From: Bog-473 sp963817735
GTDB lineage: Bacteria > Actinomycetota > Acidimicrobiia > Acidimicrobiales > RAAP-2
Length of the DNA: 64,000 nucleotides
Assembly (NCBI GenBank): GCA_963817735.1
Contig: CAWFPP010000006.1
Span: forward strand, 1-64,000
Reading direction: 5' to 3'
The position numbers and the translations under genes were made by a program. The notes under the pieces were generated by a model. It did no database searches, was not told the DNA's origin, and saw nothing but the letters and a program-made list of their open reading frames with translations. Shown piece by piece: positions 17,008-26,581 of the stretch (positions are counted from its first letter, which is position 1; each line of letters begins with the position of its first letter).

Positions 17008-18570
17008 ATGACTGACGACGCATCAGACGTTCTGCTGACGGACTATGGCGGATTCAATCCGCGGTTTATCGGTCTCAACTTTCTCTTTGACTCCCCAGGC
17101 GACTACAACTTTGTGTTCTCGTACTTGACGGACACACCAGTGCCACCCGAATCCCCAATGTCGTCTTCGATGTCGGATCTTCATCGGATTGCGCTTCTGT
17201 CCGTGTCGGATCACGAGCATCGTCATTACATCGATTTCCTCCTCAGCTCATACTCGATGTCGCTGTTTCGGATGCGTATGCAAGCGGTAATCAACGGCCT
17301 TCAAGCGATCAATGGTATGAGAACCATGGCTGGTGATGTTGTCCCGGTCCCTTTGAGTAGGTGGGCCATTCTCGACGGCCCAGGACGGGCGGAGCGACAA
17401 GTCGAATGGTCCCAGTTGCTCCATCGCCAGGTAGTGCCTATTGACCTTCCGATCTGGACCTCGGACGAACTCTCATCAAATCTGCCGCCTACGATCGAGC
17501 CGATCCATGGGCAGGGTGAGGTCGACACGATACGGACCGCGGAGGCGGCGATTCGTTCCTACCTCCGCATCGAACAACTGACCCGGGGCTTTGAAGCTTC
17601 GATCTCGGAGCCGTACGTCCGTTCTCCCAACGTGCACGAAGCTTCGGCGCTGACCGTCCAGATCGCCGCCATTTGGGTAGGCCAAGGTGAGATTGAATGC
17701 AGGCAATTCATCGGTTTCCTTCTGGATAACCAGACACCCCAAGCACAGATGTGGCAGAAGTGTTTCCAATTAGCCGCTCTGATCGAGCGATCGGGACCTT
17801 CGAAGAACTGGACCGACGAGGACTTGTTCCTCGCAATCCGCCGTATCCTGACGATCACGACTTGGAGTCTGCTGGGTAACTACCAACTCGATGGCGCCGA
17901 CGCGTCGGCAGCACGTCGGCTTTTCAAGCTTCTGGCTTATGCGGTTTCTGATCCCTCCAACACTCGGTTGTCCTGCGACATCGACGATGCCGACTCGATA
18001 CGTCAGATGTGGAGCTATTGGGACGACATTACCGGCGCGCCGACCACGTGGATCGAATCTCTGACAGAGAATGTGTTGATGACGAGACGCGGAGTGGAGA
18101 TGTATGAAGAGGTGCGTCGTGGCTGGCGGGGTTCGGTGCAATTGATCGAATCGGTTATCGCCGTAGCAGAACAGGTGAGTACAGATCAGAAGAAGGTCGT
18201 TGACGTGTTGGCGGACGATCCGACAACCCTTGTGGATCCATTCAAATATGTCCGCACCGAGCAGGGAGTCCTTCCGAGCCCCGACGTCCGCCTGGCGTTT
18301 CAAGGATTTGGCGTGGACCCTGCCGAGGCGACAGCTGGGCGACCAATTCTAAGACAGAAGGCTTCGGGGGAGGAGTACGTCTCGGGTGTCGCCTTCAGTC
18401 CGGGAAGGGCCGGGGACCACGACATCCTGGAGAAGAAGCTCGCTTTGGAGGGCCTGATCGAATGGTGCGATGTTCTTTTCTCCGATTTGTCCGTTCCCGA
18501 TCACTCCGCCATCTCCGCCCGTATTGGTCTGGCAGAACTGACCGGAAAGCGTCTACTGCAGCTCCTTTGA
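17008..18570 (+). CDS. HExxH-containing protein of unknown family, putative zinc metallopeptidase effector
   Basis: This 520-residue soluble protein lies one base downstream of the EACC1-like gene. The only catalytic-looking motif is LSVSDHEHRHYIDFLLS, with a perfect HExxH at residues 69-73. A possible third ligand is Glu211 in NVHEASALTVQIAAIWVGQ, which lies in a predicted helix as in gluzincins. The rest is mostly helical (QMWSYWDDITGAPTTW, VQLIESVIAVAEQVSTDQ). There is no signal peptide or membrane segment, so it should act in the cytoplasm. I do not recognise a named family. Pairing with an EACC1-like protein suggests a protease effector in a conflict system; that is inference. The gene is intact and of lower GC than its surroundings. 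Confidence 0.6.
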   Translation: MTDDASDVLLTDYGGFNPRFIGLNFLFDSPGDYNFVFSYLTDTPVPPESPMSSSMSDLHRIALLSVSDHEHRHYIDFLLSSYSMSLFRMRMQAVINGLQAINGMRTMAGDVVPVPLSRWAILDGPGRAERQVEWSQLLHRQVVPIDLPIWTSDELSSNLPPTIEPIHGQGEVDTIRTAEAAIRSYLRIEQLTRGFEASISEPYVRSPNVHEASALTVQIAAIWVGQGEIECRQFIGFLLDNQTPQAQMWQKCFQLAALIERSGPSKNWTDEDLFLAIRRILTITTWSLLGNYQLDGADASAARRLFKLLAYAVSDPSNTRLSCDIDDADSIRQMWSYWDDITGAPTTWIESLTENVLMTRRGVEMYEEVRRGWRGSVQLIESVIAVAEQVSTDQKKVVDVLADDPTTLVDPFKYVRTEQGVLPSPDVRLAFQGFGVDPAEATAGRPILRQKASGEEYVSGVAFSPGRAGDHDILEKKLALEGLIEWCDVLFSDLSVPDHSAISARIGLAELTGKRLLQLL

Positions 18571-18608
18571 AGCCAGGCGCGTGTGTGGAAGACGGTGGCT
18601 TGTTCGAA

Positions 18609-20234
18609 CTACGAACCGCCGATGAGCGCGCGCCGCAGATCGGTCAGCGCGTGCGGAAGCTGCTTCGGGCAGACGTACTGCGCGGCGAACTCGCTGACGA
18701 CGTAGGACTGGAACAGTGTGAGGTGACGCTGGCTGAGTGAGGTGGCGATCGCACCATCGCTCGCCTGCTTGGCGAATTCGGAGCACGCGAGCCGGCCGTC
18801 GCCCAGCGCCGCCTGATCGGTCACGCCCGTGAAGGTCCCAGGTATGACGGATATCAGGTGGAGGTACGCGGCCGCGGGCTGCTTGGGGAGGTCCGGATCT
18901 TCGTAGTAGAGCGCTTCCTCGGCCAGTGCCGCCGCCGCCGGACGGGGCGCGACCTCCGGGAGCCCCTTGGCCGGGAAGACCATCAGATCGACATAGAGGC
19001 GCCGTTCGGCGTAGTTGCCCGACTGTCCCGGCACGAGACCGTGATGCACCATCCAGATGAGTCCCCCGCCGGCCTCGAAGAACTCCGACCCGCCGTAGCC
19101 CTGGCCGTTGGCGCTGTTCGTGCTGGTGTGCCAGGCCCGGTCGAGCGGCTTGGTGCACGGTCCCGCGACCGAGCGGCAGTCGGCGATGCCGATGCTGTAC
19201 TTCGGGGTGCCCCAGAGGTTGGCCGAATAGAACATCCAGAACGTGCTGCCGGACTGGACCATGGACGGCGCCTCCACGAGTCCGCCTTCCCACGCCTGGG
19301 TGGCGCCGATCAGCTCGTGCGGCGGCCCGATGGTCGAGAGGCCGTCGGGCGAGAGCTGCTGGGAGTAGATGTGCGTCGGCAGGTTGCAGCAGTCGCCGTC
19401 GGCCTTCCACAAGAGCCACGGCGTGCCGTTGGTGGTCACGAAGATGCTGGGGTCGATTGCCCCGCCCTGTGCCGTCGGGCAGACGAAGGCCGAGCTCGAG
19501 TCGTCGACGAAAGGTCCCGAGGGGCTGGTGCTGGTGGCCCGGGAGATGCACATGGCGGTGTTGGGGCCGTGTGTCGTCGTCACGCATCCAGGATTGGTCA
19601 CCTTGTAGACACAGTCGAGCGGTTGGGTCGCCGGCGTCGAGTAGTACATGACGAACGTCCGGTCGGGGCGCTCCCAGACCGACGGTGCCCACTGGTAGCC
19701 GGCAACCGTCCACTTCGGCACGGTGGGAAGGGCATCGCCCAGGTAGTGGCCCGCGAATCCCGTGGCGCGGGTGATGGCCAGGACGGGGATGTGCGCCGGG
19801 GCCGAGTAGGCCGAGCCGGTCGTGCTGGTGGCATATGCGTAGACCGAATCACCGACGACGAGGGCAAAAGGGTCGGCGAAGTCACCGTTGAAGATCGGCT
19901 CCCCGTTCAGAAGCCCGCTCAGGATGCTGAGCGGCACGCCGTGTGACATGGAGGGGTTGGCGCCGATGGGGCCCTTCGTCGCACTGTGGCCGGGCGTCAC
20001 GTAGGGCTGCCCCGGCCGGACGACCGGGGCGAGGGGTCCGGTGTTCTGCGGCTGGGTCTGGCGTGTGGCCGCGGCGGCGGCGCCGGCGCCGGCCGGCCCG
20101 GAGGCCCCCATCGCCAGGGCGCCGACGAAGGCGCACAGCGACGTGGCGAGGAGCACAGCCCGGAGCACGAGCCGACGGGCGGAGTGGGTCGTGTGTTGCG
20201 CCCCGAGGGCGGTCACCGTCGGGCGCACGCCCAA
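18609..20234 (-). CDS. Secreted GH43-like glycoside hydrolase
   Basis: The protein has 541 residues and starts at TTG 20234, with a GTG two codons on as alternative. A signal peptide (LVLRAVLLATSLCAFVGALA) leads into a five-bladed propeller hydrolase. The GH43 triad is in place: Asp121 in GDFADPFAL (general base), Asp261 in AIDPSIF (pKa modulator) and Glu321 in VEAPSM (general acid). QWAPSVW and SANLWGTPKYSIGIADC also fit. The family acts on arabinan, xylan or related plant glycans outside the cell. A 60-residue C-terminal extension with two Cys (ACSEFAK, YVCPKQLP) is of unknown role. It converges on the HExxH gene with a 38-bp gap. Confidence 0.8.
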   Translation of the reverse strand: MGVRPTVTALGAQHTTHSARRLVLRAVLLATSLCAFVGALAMGASGPAGAGAAAAATRQTQPQNTGPLAPVVRPGQPYVTPGHSATKGPIGANPSMSHGVPLSILSGLLNGEPIFNGDFADPFALVVGDSVYAYATSTTGSAYSAPAHIPVLAITRATGFAGHYLGDALPTVPKWTVAGYQWAPSVWERPDRTFVMYYSTPATQPLDCVYKVTNPGCVTTTHGPNTAMCISRATSTSPSGPFVDDSSSAFVCPTAQGGAIDPSIFVTTNGTPWLLWKADGDCCNLPTHIYSQQLSPDGLSTIGPPHELIGATQAWEGGLVEAPSMVQSGSTFWMFYSANLWGTPKYSIGIADCRSVAGPCTKPLDRAWHTSTNSANGQGYGGSEFFEAGGGLIWMVHHGLVPGQSGNYAERRLYVDLMVFPAKGLPEVAPRPAAAALAEEALYYEDPDLPKQPAAAYLHLISVIPGTFTGVTDQAALGDGRLACSEFAKQASDGAIATSLSQRHLTLFQSYVVSEFAAQYVCPKQLPHALTDLRRALIGGS

Positions 20235-20294
20235 TTGTGGCCTATGCCGGCCCCCGGGCGGTGGGCACGGCCGGTCTAGCCCGGCTCGACCCCG

Positions 20295-23007
20295 TCAGCC
20301 CGACTTCGACATGAGCATGAGCGCCGCACCCTCCGAGCCCGGGATGGCGGTGACGGGAGCGAACTCGAGCTTGGCGCCGCCCAGGATCCACTCCTGTAGG
20401 TCCTCCGCCTTCTGGGGCTTGGACAGGTAGTAGCCCTGAATGAAGTCACACTCGGCTTCGGCCAGCATGGCGCAGGTGAGCTCGTCCTCCGCCCCTTCGG
20501 CGATGACGTAGAGCCCGAGCGAGTGCGCCATCTGAATGGAGGAGCGCACGATGATGCGGTTGCTCGCCTCGTTGGGCAGGTTCGTCACGAAGGAACGGTC
20601 GATCTTCAGCTCGTTCACCGGGAGCTTGTGCAGGTACTGCAGGGAGGAGTAGCCCGTCCCGTAGTCGTCGATGCCGAGCTTGATGCCCTTCTCGGACAGC
20701 GCGTAGAGCACCTTGGTCGCCGCACCGAGGTCGGCCATGATCTCGGTCTCGGTCACTTCCAGGGTGAGGAGGTGGGCCGGGATGTCGTAGCGGCGGAGGC
20801 ACGTCTCCACGCGGTCGACCAGGTGGATGTCGGCGAACTCGCGCCCGGACACGTTCACCGCCAGACCGATGGTGATGCCCGCCTCACGCCAGCGCGCCAG
20901 CTGGGCACAGCCCTCGTTCAGGACGAAGTCGGTGATCTGGGGGATGAGGCCCATCTGCTCGGCGATCCCGATGAACTCCTCCGGCGGGATGAACCCCTCC
21001 ACCGGGTGGTTCCAGCGGCAGAGCGCCTCGACGTACGTGATGTCGCTGGACTTGACGTCCCCGATGGGCTGGTACATCAGGCTCAGCTCGGTCCCGGCCT
21101 CGAGGGCGTGGGTCAGGAGGCCACCGAGCATGAGCCAGCGCTGCATGCTCTGGTCGTGCTCGACCGAGTACACCTCCACCGTGCCGCGGTTCCTCTTGGC
21201 GAGGTACATGGCGATGTCGGCCCGCTGGAGCAGGAGCGCCACGTCGTCACCGTGCTCGGGCGCCATGGCGATGCCGGCGCTGGCGGTGACCGCCAAGGTG
21301 AGGCCGTCCATCTTGATCGGCTTCTGCATCTCGACGTTGAGCTCATGGACGATTGCCACTGCCCGTTCCGGATCGGTGACGTCCGAGATGACCAGCGCGA
21401 ACTCGTCGCCGCCGAGGCGGGCCACGGTGGCGCGGCCGGAGACGGCGCGGAGCAGACGTTCGGAGATTTCGCACAGGAGGCGGTCCCCGATGGCGTGACC
21501 GAGCGTGTCGTTGACGTCCTTGAAGCGGTCGATGTCCAGCAGCACGATGGCGACCCCGCCGCTCTCGCTCAGCGCGGACGCAGCGCGGGTCAAGAAGAGA
21601 ATCCGGTTGGGGAGTCCCGTGAGCATGTCGTGGGTGGCCTGGTGCGACTTGGAGTCGACCTCGTAGCGCAGCTCCTCGACCAGCCGGGCACGCTCGAGGC
21701 TGGTGCTGGCGTGGGCGACGAGGGTCTCGAAGAGGCGGAGGTCGTCCTCGTCGAAGGGGTCCGCTTCTTCGTCGCGGTCGAGAGCGATGATTGCGCCTAC
21801 GGGCGTGTGTTGATTCATCAGGGGTGCGACAACTGCATTGCGGTACTCTCCGGCAACAGGGTCGACGACATCGGCCTCCTGGGGCAAGACGTTGTGCAGT
21901 GAGCCCTTCCCAGTGGAAATGGCCTGCGTGGCGATCGACGCGTCATCGAGGGTGATGGGTTCGAGACCCGACAGTCCCCGCTGATCGTAGGAGATGCAGA
22001 CGCGGGATCCCCGAGGGCTCGGCCAGGATGAGCTTGGCGCGCCGGGATCGCATGACGGTGCAGACTTCCTGGAGAACGTCCCCGCTCATGGACGAGGGCT
22101 CGAGACTCGCCGAACCGATGGTGCGACTGAAGTCGTAGAGGCGCTGTAGAGAGGCAAAGCGCAACGAGAGCCGGCTATATCCTCGGTACGCTCCGATGAC
22201 GAGTCCGGCGACCAAGAGAAGCGGCAGGGCTGCCCACGGGTCGAACCAGGCCGCATCGAAGAATACGAAGGCAAGGCAGATGCTCGCCGTCGTCAGCATC
22301 GCCTCCAGCGCGAGCACAATGATCCCTGTGCGCCGCTCGGCGGTCTGGCCGCCATTCAGCTTGATCACGATCCTCAATGCGAGGTGCAAGGCGACGTCGC
22401 AGGTGACCAGCGCGGCTGCGCCGGCGACCCAGCCGATGAAGCTGACCGGATTGTGTGTCCCCAGAAGTTCGCGGTACACGATGGCGGCGAGCACAGCGGC
22501 CAGCGCATACGAGGCCACATTGAACGCGACCTTGAGCGGAGCCTGCCTGCGGAGAATGACGAAATTGAAGGCAACGGCGCAGGCAGTGGCGAGGACAAGC
22601 AGGTTGGGGGAGAGGAAGACCAACCCGATGAGCAGCGGCACTTCGCCCAGCGCGAAGTCATAGGTGTCGCCGCGGTAGTGCAGTGCCACCGAGAGCCAGG
22701 CGGCAAGCACCGAGAAACAGAAAATGATGGCGAACATCGCTGGCTGCGGGGCCAAGGCCCGGAGTGGCCCGAGACCGTTCAGCGGCCCCCTCAGGCAGAG
22801 GATGGTTGTGGTGAGACCCAGGACGGCGCAAAAGGAATAGATGCCAACGGCAATCTGTCTTGGCGTCCGACCGCCACTGGGGAGCGTGCCGTCCGAGACG
22901 GGGGCGGCTGCCAGCGCCGGCGGGTTGGCAACCCCGTCCTCGAGGAGATTCGGCGTGTCCAATGAGCCCACCGACTCGAGCGCGCCGGCTGGCGGCCTGG
23001 GTGCCAT
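20295..23007 (-). pseudogene. Membrane GAF-GGDEF-EAL cyclic-di-GMP protein, single frameshift
   Basis: The start ATG 23007 follows GGAG. Eight membrane helices form the N-terminal sensor (for example IAVGIYSFCAVLGLTTTILC, AIIFCFSVLAAWLSVALHY and LPLLLVAGLVIGAYRGYSRL). A GAF domain begins in this frame (LILAEPSGI) and continues after a one-base shift near 22010 (RVCISYDQRGLSGLEPITLD). GGDEF (RLGGDEFALVISD) and EAL (YVEALCRWNHP, EVTETEIM, DDYGTGYSSLQYL, ELKIDRSF) motifs look fully functional, so both synthesis and breakdown of cyclic-di-GMP are possible. As written the frame stops at 21943. A start at the internal ATG 21887 could still give a soluble GAF-GGDEF-EAL protein. Sequencing error is a real option. 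Confidence 0.7.
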
Positions 23008-23135
23008 CCGTCTCCACCGTGCTGATATCGGCAGAATCTGTTCAAGTCTTGAGATTGCGCCGGATCGGTGGGAGGACTTCGTTGTCTCTCCGTTGTCTCT
23101 CCGTTGACGCCTCGAGGGGCGGCGAGCAGCTGGGC

Positions 23136-24368
23136 TCAACCAGCGGGGTGCGCGTCGACCCGCAGGCTCCGGAGGAGCGGGCGGGCCAGGATCAACGCAA
23201 CGGCGCACTGCAGCGACCCGGCTAGCACCAGTGGCAAGCGGAGGCCGGCGACAGTGGCCACGCCCCCGGCGACCAAGGCACCGATGGGGACGGCGCCTAA
23301 GACGATGCCGCGGGCGGCCGCGCCGACTCGACCCATCGCCTCGGCGGGGGTCAGCCTCTGGCGCAGAGCGGCGGACACGACGGCTCCGACGCCGACGGCA
23401 AAGCCGCCTAGGAAAAAGGCCGGAGCGGCCAGTTGCCAGCCCTGCGAAGCGGCCATGATCAGATAGCCCACCCCGGAGACGACCGCGGCACCGATCAGCG
23501 TCGGGGCGCTTTCGTATCGCCTTACTAGCCCGTTCGCTGCCAGGCTGCCGAGCAGGCTCCCTGCCGCACCCGCGGCGAGGAAGAGCCCGTAGGCGCCCTC
23601 GCGGACCCCCCACTTGGTCGTGGCCAGCAGGACGAGGACCCCGGACTCCATTCCCTGCAGAGCGGCCAGGGAGGTCACCATCAGGATCAGGAGCCGCAGG
23701 CGGCGGTCCGCCCAAAGGATCCGGACACCCTCCCAGACCGACGGCGAGGAGTCGTCGGACTTCGGGGCCCGAGAGCGGATACCGATAAGGGGTAGGCAGG
23801 ACACGACCAACGCAATGGCGTCGGCGAAGAACGGGACCGCCTTGTTCATGGCAAAGAGCCAGGTCCCCACGACCGGTCCGGCAAGTTGCTCCGTGGCTGC
23901 CTCGGTGCCGATCAGCACGCCGTTGCTGTATTCGAGCGCGTCGGACCGTACGAGATCGGGAACGACGGCCTGCAGGGCGGGGTCGTAGGTCGCCCGCGCC
24001 GTCCCATTGACGAGCACAACCAGAATCAGGAGGAAAAGGGTCATCCGGTCATTCAGGATCAGGAATGCGCCAGCGGCAATCGCCGCCGCACGTATGACGT
24101 TTGTCAGGACCATCAACGGGCCGCGTGAAAACCTGTCGGCAAAAGCGCCGGCGGGCAGGGCCATCAGGAGCCAAGGGAGACGGTCTGCCGCCACCACACT
24201 GGAGACCGCAAGTGGGTGCGGATTCACGAACACGGCGAGGAGCGGGACCGCCCCGGTCGCCATGCCGTCTCCCGAGCTGGCCAGGGCGAACCCGGCCCAG
24301 AGGCGGGCGAACGGACGACCGAGGTTCTTCCTCCGGATGCGATGCTTCGCTCGCCTACGAACGCTCAT
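23136..24368 (-). CDS. MFS transporter (EntS-like exporter family)
   Basis: This 410-residue protein has about twelve membrane helices and the MFS loop LPAGAFADRFSRGPLMVLTN between helices 2 and 3. A basic N-terminus (VRRRAKHRIRRKN) precedes FARLWAGFALASSGDGM, typical of the enterobactin-exporter-like MFS_3 group. The central loop (SRAPKSDDSSPSVWEGVRIL) divides two halves of six helices. The substrate cannot be told from sequence; relatives export siderophores or drugs. It lies 128 bp upstream of, and in the same direction as, the cyclic-di-GMP gene, with a small tandem GTTGTCTCTCC repeat between them. Confidence 0.8.
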   Translation of the reverse strand: MSVRRRAKHRIRRKNLGRPFARLWAGFALASSGDGMATGAVPLLAVFVNPHPLAVSSVVAADRLPWLLMALPAGAFADRFSRGPLMVLTNVIRAAAIAAGAFLILNDRMTLFLLILVVLVNGTARATYDPALQAVVPDLVRSDALEYSNGVLIGTEAATEQLAGPVVGTWLFAMNKAVPFFADAIALVVSCLPLIGIRSRAPKSDDSSPSVWEGVRILWADRRLRLLILMVTSLAALQGMESGVLVLLATTKWGVREGAYGLFLAAGAAGSLLGSLAANGLVRRYESAPTLIGAAVVSGVGYLIMAASQGWQLAAPAFFLGGFAVGVGAVVSAALRQRLTPAEAMGRVGAAARGIVLGAVPIGALVAGGVATVAGLRLPLVLAGSLQCAVALILARPLLRSLRVDAHPAG

Positions 24369-25333
24369 GAAGCCCGCTTCCTACTCCAATCGCCCGGATG
24401 CTCTGGTCCTCGCGTCGGTCCCGGTTGGTCGATTCGGCTCCCTGGGCGCGACAGCGGCGGGTGCCCACTCGAGCGTCCTACAAATTCGCTCAAGACGGCG
24501 ACCCGCCGTGCCGATAAACATAAGGCAACGCACATGCCAACGTGTGGACGGTGCGGTTACTCCTTGCCAGTGCATTTGGCAATTAGCGCCAACCGACTCC
24601 TCTCATGAGCCACCACCTCCTTCGCTCGTCTCACTGCGGGCAGTGAGGAGAGGGCGAAGCACCGTGCTACCGGTGCCCTCCCTTCCCAATCACAAGTTTT
24701 GCGCAACTTGCAACCAGCTGGCAACCAGTCACAACCCTGTCACCAGGTGAATTGAGTCGCTCGGTTGCGAGGTAGGGGCTGTTTTACGAACAGAATTGGC
24801 CTTCGGCGGACCGTCTCGACCCACAACTTGTCCACAAAATATTTCCCGGATTTGGCCCCCGGCGGACCCGAAAACGATCGTTGGGACGCCATCGGTGAAG
24901 TTACACGGGTGTGCTTTGGCCAGGGCCCCGGGACCGATGACCTGCCCCGGCGCTCCCGCCGAGGCAGTGGACGGGTCGAATCCCGTCTTGGCCTCCCAGC
25001 CGAGTCCTCAGACCGTGCAGTAGTTGTTCTCGCAGAGGTCGCGCTGTAGGCCCCCTCGCCGTGCACCGCCCGCGCCGAGGCAATGGCGCCGGCGGGCCGC
25101 TCCGACGTTCCCGTGACAACGGATGCACAACGGACAGGACCGTCCACCGGGGTTCCGCGCTGGTGACGCGCTGCCGTTGCGTCCGTCGTTGTGCGCGTGC
25201 TGACCGGCGCGACGCGCGCCGTTCAAGTTCATTTCATCTCGCTTTCACCGCTCGTCCGAAGACCCGTCACGGTGCGTGGGTACCGACGCGTTGTCGCTTT
25301 GCAAGAACCGACGACAACGAAAGGTGCCCACCC
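24369..25333. other. 965-bp gene-poor region
   Basis: No full gene is seen. A 24-residue frame at 24534-24608 starts MPTCGRCGYSL, which looks like the first ribbon of a zinc-ribbon protein, and then ends; it may be a remnant or chance. A hairpin at 24970-24987 (GACGGG, six bases, CCCGTC) resembles a tRNA T-arm, but the rest of a tRNA is absent. The region left of the NHL gene probably holds its promoter, but no clear -35/-10 pair stands out. Confidence 0.5.
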
Positions 25334-26524
25334 ATGTCCAACAGCCGAACCCGACTGGCCGTCGTGGCCTGCGCGGTGTGCGGAACCGTCGTGTCAACTG
25401 CAGCGAGCAGTGTGGTCACGGCCGCCGCCGCCACGCCGCTGACCATTGCGGCGGTGACGTTCACCCCGCCGACGGGAGATTCGCTCGACAATCCGCAAGG
25501 CATTGCCGCTGCCAACGGCACTATCGCCGTCTCGAACACGGCCGACAACGTCGTGGCGAGCATCGTCGGCGCGGTGACCACGACGATCGCCGGGTCGTAC
25601 GAGGCAACGGGGGAGAGCGGCGACGGTGGCCCCGCCACCGCGGCCACCCTCGACCAGCCGACCGCCCTGGCACGCGACAAGGCGGGCGATGTCTTCATCG
25701 CCGACACCGAGGACAACGTCGTGCGCGAGATCACGCCCGACGGCACCATCCACCTCATCGCCGGCAACGGCACCGAGGGCTTCCGCGGTCAGTTCGGCGG
25801 CCCCGCCGTGCGGGCAGAGCTCGACAGCCCCCAGGGGGTGGCCGTCAACGCCCGGGGTGACGTCTTCATCGCCGACACGTACAACAACGTGGTCCGCGAG
25901 GTCACGCCCCGGGGCTTCATCGCGACCGTCGCCGGCGACGGCAGCGCCGGCTACAAGGGTGACAACGGGCCCGCGGTGCGGGCCGAGCTGTCGTCGCCCA
26001 CCGGCCTGGCGGTCGACGCGCTGGGCAATCTCTACATCGCCGACTCGGGCAACAACGTCATCCGCCGCGTCTCGACCAACGGGACGATCACCACGGTGGC
26101 CGGTGACGTGGCGGCGGATCAGGCCTCCGGAGGCCTGGGCGGCTTCAGCGGTGACGGCGGTCCGGCCACGCAGGCCCGCCTCAACAGCCCGCAGGGCGTC
26201 GCGCTCGACCAGGCCGGCGACCTCTTCATCGCCGACACCTTCAACAACGCCATCCGCGAGGTGACGCCGAACGGGACCATCTCGACCATCGTCGACACGA
26301 CGGGGGCCAAGGGCAGCAGCGGCAATGGCGGCCCGGCCGCCGCCGCGAAGCTCAACACGCCGTTCGCCGTCGCGATGGACGCCAGCACGGCGGACCTCTA
26401 CATCGCCGACACCTCCAACAACAAGGTGCGCGTCGTGAGCGGCTTCAGCGTCCCCACCACCACAGCGGGTGGTCCGGTGGCGCCGGGATCGTCCACGCCG
26501 CCGCCGAGGCATCACCACAGCTGA
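25334..26524 (+). CDS. Secreted NHL-repeat protein
   Basis: The protein has 396 residues from ATG 25334 (AAAGG upstream). A signal peptide (LAVVACAVCGTVVSTAAS) precedes about six NHL blades. Each blade has the pattern 'SPQGVAVNARGDVFIADTYNNVVREVTPRG.ITTVAG', for example near residues 115-150, 165-205 and 220-260. Blades end in TVAGDG-type turns with 'GDGGPA..A.L' linkers. The tail is Thr/Pro-rich and ends in a His run. The fold is a beta-propeller used for binding rather than catalysis. It is 57 bp from a phospholipase C family gene in the same direction, so the two may form one secreted unit. Confidence 0.8.
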   Translation: MSNSRTRLAVVACAVCGTVVSTAASSVVTAAAATPLTIAAVTFTPPTGDSLDNPQGIAAANGTIAVSNTADNVVASIVGAVTTTIAGSYEATGESGDGGPATAATLDQPTALARDKAGDVFIADTEDNVVREITPDGTIHLIAGNGTEGFRGQFGGPAVRAELDSPQGVAVNARGDVFIADTYNNVVREVTPRGFIATVAGDGSAGYKGDNGPAVRAELSSPTGLAVDALGNLYIADSGNNVIRRVSTNGTITTVAGDVAADQASGGLGGFSGDGGPATQARLNSPQGVALDQAGDLFIADTFNNAIREVTPNGTISTIVDTTGAKGSSGNGGPAAAAKLNTPFAVAMDASTADLYIADTSNNKVRVVSGFSVPTTTAGGPVAPGSSTPPPRHHHS

Positions 26525-26581
26525 GCGCCACTGCGCCGTCCATTCCAGATCAACCGCATTCTCACGAAAAGAGGACTCCCC

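Noticed and set aside
23081..23102. Tandem GTTGTCTCTCC repeat as an operator of the cyclic-di-GMP gene
   Set aside because: There are only two copies, no symmetry, and the distance of 74 bp from the start gives no clear promoter relation.
24970..24987. tRNA T-arm-like hairpin GACGGG-TCGAAT-CCCGTC
   Set aside because: The loop lacks one T of the TTCGAAT consensus, and no matching acceptor, D or anticodon arm lies upstream.
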